Source: Macrocybe gigantea
Taxonomy: Eukaryota; Basidiomycota; Agaricomycetes; Agaricales; Callistosporiaceae
Length of the DNA: 64,000 nt
Direction: 5' to 3'
NCBI GenBank assembly: GCA_011319805.1
Contig: SJRY01000075.1
Span: 248,001 to 312,000, forward strand
Shown: positions 10,844-24,400 of the stretch, in pieces
How the letters are laid out: each line of letters opens with the position of its first letter
How positions within the stretch are numbered: the first letter of the stretch is position 1
The notes under the pieces: generated by a model
What the model saw: only the letters and a program-made list of their open reading frames with translations
Told to the model about the DNA's origin: nothing
The model's database searches: none
Made by a program: the position numbers and the translations under genes

Positions 10844-11769
10844 ATGTTCGTCTTCTATTTCGCCTCTCTTCTCCCAGCTCTCGTCGCTGCTCAGTACGGC
10901 TACGGCCCTGCACCGACCGATGCCACAACTGCCTCTCCATCTGTCCCCTCCGCTCCTCCGGACACTGCAGGCCAGATTAACGTTCGTTTGGTATTGTCCG
11001 CCGTTTCCGATCCTCTTTATCGTTGAGCAGGTCGACGTCGCTTTCCAAACTACATACACATTCCATCCAGCCAATATCACAGCGAAGAACGGCACTTTGG
11101 TCACTTTCTACTTCCCCAAGTATCACAAAGTCTTGCAGTCATGATAATCGATTGACCACTTCGCTTTTTCAGCAATGGTCTCACACATTCAGTCACTCAG
11201 TCGTCTTTCGACGCACCTTGCACGTACCTCAAGGCGTCAAACAACACGCCCGCAGGGTTTGATTCCGGCCTACAGGCAGGGGTTCGATTCACTATCAATA
11301 TCACGGATGACACGAAGCGTGAGTGCTGCAGATGGACTCGTTAATGTCCCTGTTCACTTCTATCCTGTCCGTGTCGACAGCCATTTGGTTCCATTGCAAG
11401 CAGGTAATTAGTCACCTTTCTTTCAGAATCGACGCTAGACATTCCTTTTTCAGGTTTTGCATTGTGGAATGGGCATGGTGGGGAGCATCAACGCTCCCGC
11501 GACCGGGAATAGCACTTTCGAAGCTTTCCAAAGTCGTGCGATTCAGATTGGAATGTCGGAGCAAACCGCAAGTGCTCTGCTTGTCCTGTTAATCGATTTG
11601 ATCACAACATTCACAGGAAACCGACAATGGGCCTGTCACTGGTGGAGTAAATGGCATTGCAACGGCACCTCCTAGCGCGTCGACGGTGCCCTCAGGCTCC
11701 GGGAAGTTGGAATGCAGCTTCAACGTCGCCTATCTGATGATAGTAGCATTCGGTCTAATTGTAGCTTAG
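10844..11769 (+). CDS. Secreted cupredoxin-like (blue copper) protein, probably GPI-anchored
   Basis: An N-terminal signal peptide (MFVFYFASLLPALVAA) is followed by a Pro/Thr/Ser-rich stretch. A cupredoxin domain follows: VDVAFQTTYTFHPANITAKNG, then NGLTHSVTQSSFDAPC, then IWFHCKQVLHCGMGMVGSI. The His in LTHSV, the Cys and His in FHCKQVLHCG and the Met in GMGM form a plausible type 1 copper site. After a Ser/Thr/Gly-rich linker the protein ends in a hydrophobic tail (YLMIVAFGLIVA), which suggests a GPI anchor (inference). There are at least five introns. The donor of the last one is uncertain (a weak GTCCTG keeps frame). This family is large in Agaricomycetes; its role is unknown. Confidence 0.82.
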
Positions 11770-11928
11770 TTGTCCTGGGACACGGCTGTCTAAGTATGTA
11801 GTGAAATTCTGTTGCATGTTTCTTGAATTGGCGGTGTCTGGGGTCCTAGTCGCAACATTACAGCTCAGCGCTCATCCGCCATCCGCGCTTTTTTCTTTTT
11901 GCTCCTTCATTCTCTGTTATCTTGAGTG

Positions 11929-14900
11929 ATGTTTACAAAGATACCTCAACGTCTGGCTGTGCCATTCGGAATTCTCGGCGATGAAGCAAAACTGGCGTTT
12001 CCTACTCAGCCAAACGGTATCATGAAATTGAGTACTGTACGGGTATGTAGTTCCGACCAATATCTTCCGCACATATCCTGGACACCAGCAATAGAACATT
12101 TCTCCAAACGACAGCTACTGGGACCAAGTATGAATAACACTACCGTCAGGAGCAATGCTAGATTGACATGTTTCTGGCAGTACTTCGTTTTGTTCGACTC
12201 AGCGTCGGAGGCATTCTCCCTCATAACACCATATCATAGTATGCGATTTCGGTACCACATCTTGTTTATGTCTTATACTCAAGTAATAAACTAGTCAGAC
12301 GCGCCCTACACGATGCTCCTGAAAATGTGGCAACCCTTATCCGGGTGGTGACATCCCGCCTCTTCAATCTCATTTCCGACCACACATTCCCTTCTCCTCC
12401 CAACGCATCCGTCACAGCATTCGCATCGTCTCTTATCAGGGCCGGGACTTCCTTCACGGATAGAAACACGACAAAGGAGGTGCTGAACTGCTTGCGAATA
12501 CTGCAAAGGGTGTTGCCAGTCATATTCGAAATCGAAGGGGAATCGAATGCATTTGAGCTAGAGCTACTATGGAAGAGGCAAGATGTGGGCGATTATCCTT
12601 CACAACCATCAGGACCGCCTGAAACTCCGCAATTCGTCATCGAAGACGAAGACGAAAACGAGACGGGAGTGCCAGACCAATCTCCGCAGACTCAGAAGCC
12701 GAAAAGGCATCTTCCATCGCTTGCTGAAAAGCTTTTGAGTTCCATCACAGATCTTCTATATTGCTGTGGCTTTACGCTTCCCAACAAAATCCAAGTCAAC
12801 CATCACAAGATCAACTACGTTATATGGCAAGCTGCTTTTGTTCCACGATTGGTAAAAGCTAATTCAATCCTAAGGGAAAAGGGCATTGGATCAAGTGCCG
12901 ACTTGGGGATATCACACGCTTTTGAGAATAACAAAGTCGAGGTCCTCCGTCTTCTGCTCGTCCTCCTTTCACGCCAAATATATGTTAACCCCACTTCGCT
13001 GTTCTCAAAACCCTCGCTATATACCCTTCATGTCGTACAAAGGACTCCAAGGCGTGACGTATTGACGATCTTGTGTTCGCTGTTGAACACTGCTATGAAT
13101 TACTCGGTCTCGGCCGATCATAGCATAGGTGGAATGGCAGGCAGTGTGGCTGGGAAGCTCCCGTACAACCATTTGATGTTCAAAGGTGAAGACAGCAAGT
13201 CAATGCTGGCTGGAATCTGCCTCCAGGTGCTCTGTGTCCTGTTAGATTTCCAGAGTGGTAACGCACGTGATGTCATCGCAGAAGGGGAATCAGGTCATGC
13301 AAGTCCGACGGCTCGCACGAACGCATTCAGATACTTTTTAGCGAAATTAGTGAGTTACCGTGTTTCGTATGCGCCGACTTCGTTCATCTCTGTTGCATGT
13401 TAGCATCGTTCGCAAGACTTTCAATTCATCCTTCATGGTCTGTTTGGCATTCTAGAGCAACAGATGGCGGTAGCCAATAATCTCTTGCCGGGGGCCAAAA
13501 AGCCTATTCCCTTCCTTGCGGAGACAAGTAAGTTGATGAGATTATGGATAATTTGATGGCTGGACTTATCCTACCCAGTCATCTTGCTGTGGAAGATGAT
13601 TGAATTGAATAAGGTGGGTTTTCGTAGTTGCCTTGCGAAGGAGTGATGCTTCACGTCTTTTTAAGAAATTCTGTGCATTTCTTTTGCAATCTGAAAAATG
13701 CACCGACTTGGTTGCATTTTTGTTATGCTATGCGATCGACATCAAGGATAAGCCACGTATGTCCAACCCGAATGACGCAAGAATGCCCCCTTCTAACTGT
13801 GCAAAAGAGCAACACGGATTGATGAGAGCATTGTCTTACATCGTCCAAACTTTCTCAGCCGAACCTTTATTCGGTCCAAGGCTTTCTGATGTTGTAAAGG
13901 CCCATCTTCCAGTTCGCTGGGCCGCAGGGGGTACACTGGCGGACTTCATGATCAATGTAGGCAGACCTAGACGCTCATACGATAAAAATAAGTTCCTACT
14001 GACGATAAACAGGCTATATATGCGATCGTCGCGACTACGTCCGGGACCTTAAACTCACTGTATCCAGCCCTCATCATCGCCTTAGTCAATGCTTCACCCC
14101 ATCTTAGGAACCTGAGTGTGGTTGCATCGACCCGTTTGCTGCAATTATTCACGTCGTTCTCACACCCCTTATTCCTCCTCTCAGATGAAGGTCACCCGAG
14201 ATTGATATTCTTTATGTACGTTCAATGTTCCAAGCTAGCTCGAGTCAAGTCGCTCTGACAATTATAGGCAGGCTAGAGCTTTTCAACTCTGTCATACTCT
14301 ACAATCCAGCCCAGAATCCGAATTTCATATATGCAGTTCTAACTGCCCACAAGACTTTTGAAGACCTTGGCACTTTTACTCTTTCTCGAGGACTTCGAGA
14401 AATAAGACGGGTGCAACTCGCAAGAGAGGACCAGGCAAGCAAATTGGAAGAAAATACGAGGGAGAAGAGGGAGGTAGCTGTGATGAAAGTGAGACCTGGT
14501 CGTGTCAACCAGAACCCGACAGCGAGAAGTTCTTCCACGAACAATTTGGCTGAAGCCTTCAATCCCGATCGAAGAGGAGACAGTGACGACCTGACCTCTC
14601 CACCGGTAACATATGACATTCCGGCTATTTCTAACGCTATGCCATCCGAAAAGGCGCGAGGCAAGGGAAAGGAAAGAATGTCGCCTACCCTTGACGGGAA
14701 CCAATCTCTTGACTCCGTATCGGTGATCGGTGTTGGGCGGAACGGATTTGTACCGACACAAGAATGGGTATGTCGAATGGAAAATCCACTGCTCTACCTC
14801 ACTCACATTACAGCGCTGTCTAGGTCACGTCGTGGCACCAAGGGTAAGAGGCCACATTTTGTTGAAGGTCCTGTTAAGACAGCTGACTCGCGCAAAGCCT

Positions 14901-15349
14901 ACCCCTCGATCCCGTGATGATTCTGATATCGGAGGTATTGCCCAAGGTTCAAGACTTGCAAGCCACAACCAAGCACAGAGTCAATTCCAGTTCGAGCATA
15001 TCGAATGTGTTATCCGGTCTCAATCTCCGAAGTGTGATGCCGGATGCTCCAGTCCCGGTTGCTCGGCGATTCATTGTGAGTGAATTATATTGAGTGAGGA
15101 ATTTGGTTTCATTTCAGACACCACTAGTGGTCGGATGCTTCAATTATATGGCTGACATCTTTGATCTGGGGCGAGATTTACGTTCGAGGGATGACGCCAC
15201 TGGGAATCTGGAATGGGACAAATGTCCGCCTCTTTACGGTTAAACACACGCAGACTCCAAGTCGGCAGATTACTGAGACCGTGTCGAATGTCGTCGGTGG
15301 CCTCTTGAGGAGGAACTCTGATTCATCCCAGTCATGGTCCCGTAGCTGA
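11929..15349 (+). CDS. HID1/Ecm30-family protein (Dymeclin-like, Golgi-associated)
   Basis: HID1 proteins act at the Golgi in vesicle and secretory sorting. The large gene has over ten short GT-AG introns. Recognised parts: EAKLAF near the N-terminus, ISPNDSYWDQ joined to YFVLFDSASEAFSLI, IRRALHDAPENVATLI, VVTSRLFNLISDHTFP, an acidic linker, SSITDLLYCCGFTLP, FRYFLAKLHRSQDFQFIL, VILLWKMIELNKK and ALSYIVQTFSAEPLFG. Later parts are LIIALVNASPHLRNLS and NPNFIYAVLTAHKTFEDLG. A long charged linker precedes the conserved C-terminus WLTSLIWGEIYVRG, GIWNGTNVRLF and ITETVSNVVGGLL. The start at 11929 is the first in-frame ATG and is the least certain point. Nothing appears broken. Confidence 0.84.
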
Positions 15350-15615
15350 TAAGTTATTGTATTGCATTTCATTTACCCATTCATCTCGTTCCGGCTCCAT
15401 GTAATGCATCGCTGAGTGATGCACCTATATTGCGCCTTGAACCATGAAGCTTGCATGAAGCTTCGGCGTATCTTCTATTCACTGTTCGTACACAAACAAG
15501 TCCAACCATTTCCCATCTATCATGCCTATTGATGAAAGTGGCAGCAATTCCGTGACACTGTCATCCGAGTATATTAATGGCCACAGGCACCGGAGAGTCT
15601 GCCATACTACAACCC

Positions 15616-16860
15616 ATGATGAACCATACAGAAGTGAGGCAAGCCGTGTTGCAAAAGGGTATGGTCTTGTGCCTCCACACTGCCTACAACGAGTTCACTT
15701 CCCCAAACCACAGGAAATATCAAACGTCTGAATGATGTGCTACTAATCTCGCCGGGAGAACTTGCACGTAGGTGCAAGATATCTCCTTCACAAGCGAAAG
15801 AGCTCGTCGATACGACATATGATGCGGCGTTTCCTCCACTACTTTCCCGTCTTGAAGAGGTGAAGTGTGATGAGAGATTTACAACAGGCGATTCCACCTT
15901 GGATACTGCGCTAGGCGGTGGTATACAGACTAGCACAATATACGAAGTTGTTGGGGAAAGGTCAGAAAGGTTGTCATCGGTGTTTTGGAACCTATTGACT
16001 TTGATCGAAGTGCGGCAGGGAAGACGCAGCTAGCTATTCAGCTTTCCGTTTCGGTACAACTTCCTAAAAGTCACGGTGGGCTGGACGGAGCATCTTGCTA
16101 CTTGATGACATCCGCAACCTTGCCAACACAACGGATACTCCAAATGACGTCAAGGAATTCCGCGTTCAGTCGCCTCCGGGGATGCTTGGATGACATCCAC
16201 ACCATGTCCATTCCTACAGTGCCGATCTTAATCAATGTTCTTACCCAAACGTTGCCGGCCTTTATTGACAAAAGGGAAAAGGCCAACAGCAAGCCTATCA
16301 AACTGGTTATCCTGGACGCTCTGCCAGAACTATTCCATACATCAACCAAGACGACAACGAATTCCCTTGTGGATCGATCGAAAACCCTCTCTGAAATATC
16401 TTCGTTATTACACGCTATTGCCGACAAGCATTCTCTCGCCATCGTAGTCATCAATGAAGTCGCAGATGCGTTTTATTCGAATGCAGATGGCCGCAGCGCC
16501 ATGACCCAAGGCCTTCGCTATAGTGATCAGGCCCAATGGTTCAGCGGGAAGAGCACGCTTCGCGGCGAATGTTCTAAACAAGCCAGTCTCGGATTAGCTT
16601 GGGCCAATCAAGTCAATGCTCGGATCCTGCTTGCACGGACGCAGCGCAGACGGCGCTTTTCAGGGTTGAAACCAGAGCCTTCCAAAAGAACCAAAGCCAC
16701 AGAGACGCAGATCATGGCCGAAACGGCGCCAGACGGATATCATATGCAAGGGGACCAATATGCACTCGTACGGACGCTCGACGTTGTTTTCAGCTCTGCG
16801 TGCCGTCGTTGCAGCTTGGAATACATTATAACAGACGTAGGTCTAGTTGGGCTGGGTTAG
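15616..16860 (+). CDS. RAD57-like RecA-family recombination mediator (RAD51 paralogue)
   Basis: Predicted to help load RAD51 in homologous recombination. Start 15616 (or 15619) gives MMNHTEVRQAVLQK. A GTATGG intron (15659-15713) joins it to NIKRLNDVLLISPGELARRCKIS, a helix-hairpin-like N-terminal domain. FTTGDSTLDTALGGGI leads to a split Walker A, GES|AAGKTQ, across the intron 15961-16010. The Walker B-like strand is KPIKLVILDALPELF, and SLAIVVINEVADAF follows. Near the C-terminus, WANQVNARILLARTQ and LDVVFSSACRRCSLEYIITDVG are typical of Rad57. It has about 380 residues in three exons. XRCC3-type identity is the main alternative. Confidence 0.86.
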
Positions 16861-17244
16861 ATAGTCTCAGCACTAGCAAGTTAACTGAATTAGTTGGGCG
16901 TAGCACAACTGGGCTTGTCTCAAATTTGTATTCCAGCAAAGGTTTCAGTATCAGCAACACCTCGCCGCACAATTCTGTCCTTCATTAGGGCTTTTCTGAC
17001 ATGAAAATAATCGTCCATAATATATATACAATGAGAGCCAGCTTGGTAGGACAGCCAACGGTAGACAGAAGATAGAAAAAAAAAGTAAAATACAGCCAAA
17101 CTTGGAGGAGAATCAACCGCAACCATTAAAGCGGGTATACAACGCCGCAGAGAATCACAGACGCTAAGGCGACATGTTGAGTTGCACCAGATATTCTGCC
17201 CCCTCGCATCAGAAGAAGACTGACTGGTCACTTTGAGAGGTCAA
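16861..17244. other. Convergent 3' intergenic region
   Basis: About 380 bp between the stops of the RAD57-like gene and ATG8. It contains A-rich runs but no coding or RNA signal that I recognise; probably both 3' UTRs. Confidence 0.5.
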
Positions 17245-17856
<612 letters not shown>

Positions 17857-18049
17857 GGCGAGTAAATGACGTGCGATATGGGACGGCTGGGATGACGAAG
17901 GGGTGGTATAACGGTAAAGAGTAGATGGTGGTCAATGGTGAAGCTGGACGGCAAGAGACACAGTGGACTGACTCAGGGAAACACAACAACGGTCAACAAA
18001 GGCCACCATCACCACGGACACATTCTCCTTCGCTTTTGTCGAACTCAGG
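17857..18049. promoter_or_regulatory. Bidirectional promoter region ATG8 / GH63 glucosidase
   Basis: 193 bp separate the two divergent start codons. No classical box stands out. Shared regulation of autophagy and ER glycoprotein processing is only an inference from position. Confidence 0.4.
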
Positions 18050-21000
18050 ATGTGGGCCGCGGTCCTCTTCCTTCTTACTTTGTTCAGCCAGGCCACCGCC
18101 CAAGATGCGAATGATACCCTCTGGGCCCCGTACAGGCCCAACTTGTATTTTGGGCTGCGTCCTCGCTTCCCTCAGTCGCTCATGACTGGTCTTATGTGGT
18201 TTGGTACACAGGATTACACGTCAATAGGCCGTATGCTTGTCTTTGTGTCGCCCCTTGGCGTACTGAGTCACTGTCATCTTCCTGTGTTTAGGCACGAGAC
18301 ACGCTTGCGATCAGAGCGACAAATTGGACAGTTATACATGGACTGAATATGATCCCCGTGAGGGAGGCGTGCAAGTCATTCAAGACGGCCAGAACAATAT
18401 CAAGATAACGACCGAGTTCCTGAAAGTTCCAGGAGGCATGCATGGTGGAAGTTGGGCTGCCCGTGTGAAAGGGGAGCCTCTCAGGAAAGGTGTGTTTTGT
18501 CCGTCATGTTAATGTAGTAGGATGCGACTTTGCATTATGACAGATGGCGTTTCTCGCATTTCTGCTATTTTCTACTTTGGCCTAGAGGGATTGGGCGGAC
18601 TGGAGATGGACACTGATGAGAATGAGGATGTGAAGTATCATATCGCTGTCCACTCTACCTGCATTGAATTTGTTGGATTAGGGTACTACAGGAGAAATCA
18701 AACTGACTGGTTCCACACCCGATCTTGGCGATTTTGTCATCAGAATTGCAGACGGTGGGTCATGTACCCTTGTTCTAGTTAAAGTGTCTTTCAACTTTTT
18801 TTACGTTCTCCAGGCCCAAGCAACAGACCTGTAGATAACGGCCTTCACATGAATGCTTTTCAGAGTCGCGTTGGGAGATCACATTTTCTAGGGCGTCCCG
18901 TGCCTCAAGGAGGGATATGGCAAGCCAAAGGTATTTCTGTCGTCCGTTAAAAGCAAAGTTCCTCATCTCATTTTGTAGATATCATTTTGCAAGCCCTCTT
19001 AACGAGGGCCCGTGCCATCCTTGCACCCTATCAGGATCCCACCGTAGGACTTCCGGACCCGTCATTCGTCCTCCAGCTTCCGAATGATGTGTATACGGGC
19101 AGCAACCTATATGCATTCCAAAAAATATATGATGGTCCTTTCCAATTTGACATTTTCTTTGAGAGTGCCAGCTCCAAACAAAGCTTGGAATGTAAGTGGC
19201 TCGCGATTTTTCCAAGTCCAATATAATCACCGTTATTAGCCTCTATTCTGGATCAGGGCATTCCCGCTTTTGTCCAGGCCTACAATGAACGTTTTCGTTC
19301 CTTGTTTCCTTATCCTCGTGACTATCCGCCGGCCAGACAGGCCGATCTAGAACGCTTCTCAAAAGCTATCACGTCCAACTTGGTTGCGGGGTTGGGTATT
19401 TTTACGGGGCCTCAATTATTGATCGCCAGTTTTCATACGAATGGGATGAAGATGACGAGGGAACAGGCGATATTATTGTTGATTTAGACGGCGGAGACTC
19501 TAAGCGCGGTGCTCACCTAACAGAACCTCGATCCCTCCTATCGGCCACGCCCAGCCGGAGCTTTTTCCCGCGTGGTTTCTATTGGCACGTAGATCTCTTC
19601 CTTTTTTTCTGCTGGGTATCTGATTCGGCGTCGGATAACAGGGATGAAGGTTTTCATCTCCTACACATTGGTCAATGGGACAACGACTTCAGGTAATCCG
19701 TATGCTGGTAAAGTGAAGTTAATCTTTAACATTACATTCAGCCTGGAAATTCTTAAATCCTGGATTGATCTCATTGACGAAAACGGATGGGTGGCCAGGG
19801 AACAAATTCTCGGAGAAGAAGCAAGGAGCAAAGTACGTTCGGCCGATCCACAGATGGTGCGAAACCTGGTGCATTGCTCATTTTCACTAGGTTCCAGCCG
19901 AGTTTCAGACGCAAATTCCGAAGTACGCAAATCCGCCGACGCTCACCATGGCTGTTACTGCCTTTGTCACGCGCCTGAAGTTGATACCAGCTGAACCATC
20001 CATAAGCGACCTTGGATGGATGCCAGCATTGGCATGGGAACCCACAATACGCAGGCCCATTTCTCGGGATTGTTCAGTACCAAAAGTCAATATGTGCAGT
20101 CGCCTGAACTGGCGCTCTCGTATCTGAAGTCAATATACGAACCTCTTAAGCGTCATTATCAATGGTTCCGCCGCACACAAAGAGGGCAAATAAAGCAATA
20201 TTCCCGGACAGCCAGGTCAAGAACAGAAGCATTTCGCTGGAGAGGGAGATCGCAACTGCACGTTCTGACTAGTGGAATGGATGACTATCCCAGAGGACCT
20301 CCACATGTCGGAGAGCTGCATCTGGACCTTATTTCTTGGATGGCTTTCTTCACAAGAACTATGAAAGACATCGCTGGCTATATTGGTGAGAGAGATGACG
20401 AATTGTCTTTCAGCGAGATTGAAAGAGCTGTTTTAAACAACATTGATGGTGGGTCATGCCTTCTGGCAGCACTACGCAGTTGCCTAAGTCCTTATCTGTA
20501 GACCTACACTGGAACGAGGAAGAGAAGATGTATTGCGACGTAAGCGTCAACGATGAAGGTGTGCGTTACACTGGCTTAACTTGAATGGATGCTGATCGCC
20601 TCGAACGCGAAGATGAATCATACCACGTTTGCCATAGAGGATATCTGTCGCTCTTTCCTTTCATTCTGGAGCTCCTACCGGTTTCGTCGCCGAAGCTACC
20701 GCACGTCCTGGATTTATTAAGCGATCCAAGCCATCTTTGGTCTCCTTACGGCCTACGCAGCCTATCCGCAAGCCACCCCGAATTTGGGAAAGGGGAAAAT
20801 TATTGGAAAGGACCGATCTGGATTCAGATGAATTACCTTGCGCTAAGAGCATTACATAAGGTTGGTCTTGCTTGTACCATCGCGATCACATCTGATGGGA
20901 GCATGCCAGACTTATGCGGCACAAAGTGGACCATATCAAACGCGGGCGAAGCAGCTTTACAACAAGCTGAGACACAACATCGTTGAGAACGTGTACAAGG

Positions 21001-21300
21001 TATGGATGAGCATTGCGATTGCTGTTGCGTGCTGATGTGTGCATGCAGGAATATGAGCGAACGGGTTATGTGTGGGAACAATATGATGCAATGACAGGGG
21101 AGGGGAGACGAAGGTGAGGTCGCTGCGATGTGATTTTTTTCCTCTTTCCCTTTTTGGGCTGACGAGGAGCTGCTCAGCCATCCGTTCACGGGCTGGACGT
21201 CGCTGACCGCACTGAGTAGGTGTTTCTTTTTTTTATTTCCGGGTTATGAAAGCTGAAGCTGAAGTCTCTGGCTTGCGTAGTACTGAGTGAACAATATTAG
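18050..21300 (+). CDS. Mannosyl-oligosaccharide glucosidase (ER glucosidase I, GH63, Cwh41 type)
   Basis: It removes the terminal alpha-1,2-glucose from the N-glycan precursor in the ER. An N-terminal signal or anchor (MWAAVLFLLTLFSQATAQ) precedes LWAPYRPNLYFGLRPR and SLMTGLMWFG, hallmarks of the family. Intron splicing gives RHACDQSDKLDSYTWTEYDPREGG. The middle has DGPFQFDIFFESAS and RSFFPRGFYW. The (alpha/alpha)6 catalytic domain follows with HVGELHLDLISWMAFFTR, LWSPYGLRSLS, YWKGPIWIQMNYLALRAL and YVWEQYDAMTGEG. The last exon, reached through acceptor TTGCGTAG at 21280, ends LILSEQY. More than ten GT-AG introns. No frame damage was found in the parts I joined. Confidence 0.9.
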
Positions 21301-21404
21301 GAATTATATGTATATAGTCAAAAAAAAAAAAGAAATAGATGCAAACAAAAGCTGGCAACTCTCTTTAAAACCATTTCAACTCAACTCGTCGGCCTGGCGC
21401 CGTA

Positions 21405-24400
21405 ATGGAAACGTTGTTTGGAAGAAAGAAATCACGTCCAAGGCAGTCTTCTGTCTCTGCTCAAGACTTGAATGAGCGATCCATTCCCTATGACAAGCTT
21501 ACACCGCCAACTCGCTCCCCACTGCCCGTTGCAACCGTTAGTCAGGGATATCGTGGCATTTCTGCACCCTCCTCAAACCCTTCTCTCACTGCTTCTGGAA
21601 CAGAGCTCAACAAATATGCTGTACACCGGAGCAAGGCAGAGCGTGACAAGCTTTATGAACTTCATGCGACGGATAAACGACCTGGTTCCCCGAGCATGTC
21701 TATATCTACTGCAGACTCGTCCACCTTGTGTGACGACCCCGTGCCTCTTCACGCCTCTGCCTATGCGCCCAAGTTTGCTCCCCAAACCCCGCACTCGTCC
21801 CGCCTACGTCTCAGCGAGGCCTCGTCTTCCTCTGGCGCGAGGAGCTCCAGCGCCTTTGACTTCGCTCCAGCCACGCCTTCCACGAGCCAGAACGTCACCA
21901 TTCGACCTGCATCTGGAATGACGACACGTTCCGAGTCCAGTCGCACTTCTAAATATGCTCCTTCTCTTGCGTCCTCAGACCATGCCACACATCATTCCCT
22001 TTTCTACCACAGTCGAAGTCATAACCCTTCAGAAACCTTTTATTTCCCTAGACCAGAGACTGACGAAGAAATCGAGGCTTTGTTTGAGAACGTCAAACGA
22101 ACTCGAGACTTGGGAGATTTGCCCGACCTTCCCATAGAGCAGAAATGGCATATGGTCTATAACGATGAACAAATACGATGGAAGGACGAGAAGCTACGGG
22201 AAGAGCAGGCGAGGAAACAGGGCGAGGTCGGTCAACACACCATCGTTCAGGAATCTCCAGAATGGTATATAAGGAAGTTTTTGGAGGGAACCATCACGCC
22301 CAAACAAGCGTCCAGCTTGCTCGTTTCGCTCAGAGGCAAAGAAATGAGGTATGTTCAGGGAATTACGCCGTATCTTCGCTCATCCTTCAATTCCACTAGC
22401 TGGTTTCGGCAATTCGTCGCTATCCAAGGCCCATCTGTACTTGCCCAGATACTCTATCATCTGTCCCGCAAGGGCTCTTCACGGTGTGTTATGTGATCGC
22501 TCCCCACGAATCCGAATTCGAGATTGTTGTGACTCAGGAGCGACTACGATATGAGTCTAGAGTACGAGGTTGTCAAGTGTCTCAAACAGATCCTTAACTA
22601 TGCCGTGAGTTATTCCGCAGAGAAAACGTCGCCGCTCCTTGCCTAACCACTCTATAGCCTACTGCAAAAGATGTTCTTGGCCAGCCATATTTTGTCACTC
22701 AAATCGCCTCGTCGCTCAATACACCCCATATCCCGACTCGGAAGCTCACGCTTGATCTTCTGTGCTTTATAACCTATTATGACGAGGCCAGGTACCACCA
22801 GATGGTGGTTTCTGCCTTGGAAGCGCTCAGTGTTGCTAATAATGAAGGTTCGGCGTGTTACGATTATTGGTTCAAGTCGATGGAGCAGTCTATACTGGGC
22901 CGAGGTAAGATGGGGAGTCTAGTCGGTGCCAGTGATGAGGTAAGGCGTGCTGGGGGCGTCGACAGCTCTCTGAATGATTATGCGGTAGGTTATGTCATCC
23001 TTATTTCAGTTCCCATCGTCTGATTCCTTTGGAAGCTTGCAAATTTACTCCTACTCAATGGAGTCATCGAGCATATTGAAGACTTGGACGTCCGTCTTCA
23101 TCATCGATCTCAGATGGAATCGGCTGGCCTCCAACGCATTATTGACATATGCCAACGATTCGAGATAGAAGCTCTTGACAAGCAGCTGAAGATTTTGCGC
23201 ACACGCCTAGATGATGATGAACGACGGCTCCGCGAACGCCTTGACCAAGAGATATTACGCGACCTCAACAATCCTCAAGAGATATACAATGCTATCTATG
23301 CGAAAACCCAGAACACGAAAGCGCAGAGCTATTTCTTGTCAATGATGAGGCATCTGCTCCTCATACGCGAAGAAGGCCAGTCGATGGTTCATTACTATCA
23401 GCTTCTGGATTCCCTTGTTACCGATGTTGTCATGGACAAGAAATTGGCAGGCGCGGAACAACGTTTTGGACACTCAGTAGAACGAATCATTGCTCAGTTC
23501 AATGAAGCGGATCGATACCAAACATTGGAGAGCGAGCTCACCGAAATGCGCGCTTCTGCAGTTAGGTTCAAGTTGGAAAAGGAGGCTTTAGAGGATGAGA
23601 TTGCTCAAGGTCAGGATGGCTTAGTCGGGCAACTCAAATCTCAACTCGCACACGCGGAGGAGAAGCTCAACGTCTCGAGGGAAACAACATCCAGGCTTCA
23701 AGGCCAACTCGCGACTCAAAGGGCAGAGTATGAGGAACGGATAACACAGCTTGAAGCTCAGATAATGGAACTGTTCAGAATGTTGAGAGAAGTTGGCAAA
23801 GGCGTCGAGATGGTCCTAGACGGTGGCGTTCTCGATCGTAGGGCGCTGGTTCAGCAACTTGAAAAAGATTTCCAACGCAAAAAGACGATTAGCATTCTAG
23901 AAGGGAAGGACGGATATGCAAGGAAGCTGAAGAACTCTGACATACCGCCGGCGACGGAAGACGTCTCTGAGAAGGACCTAGACACAACTCCTATCAAACA
24001 GACGGCAGGGCGTGGAAGTCGTGCCGCAAGCTCAACCAAACGATCTCCAGGTTCGACTAAGGCAGTGGCTGTTGACGACAACAGTCGAACATCGCAGTTT
24101 ATGGACGCTGACGAAGCAGATGCCCAGGAGCAAATTCAGCAACAGATAGCTGCGGGCGTTACTATCGTGTGTATTTTTCAATCTCTAAGCTAGATCTTTG
24201 CTTACTCGTTATTGCCGCCCAGTATTCTCCACCTGTCGGTACAGTGTCCGCTTCGAGGAGTGTAAGAGGCTCTCCGAGGCGGACATTTAAACCACCCTTA
24301 GGCTCTGCGCTGGATTCGTCTAGCCGGTCGTCCAGTCTACTTAGTCCTCCGTCGAGAAATCCCGAGGGCACAAGTGACGTTAGTCGATCATCTTCTCCGA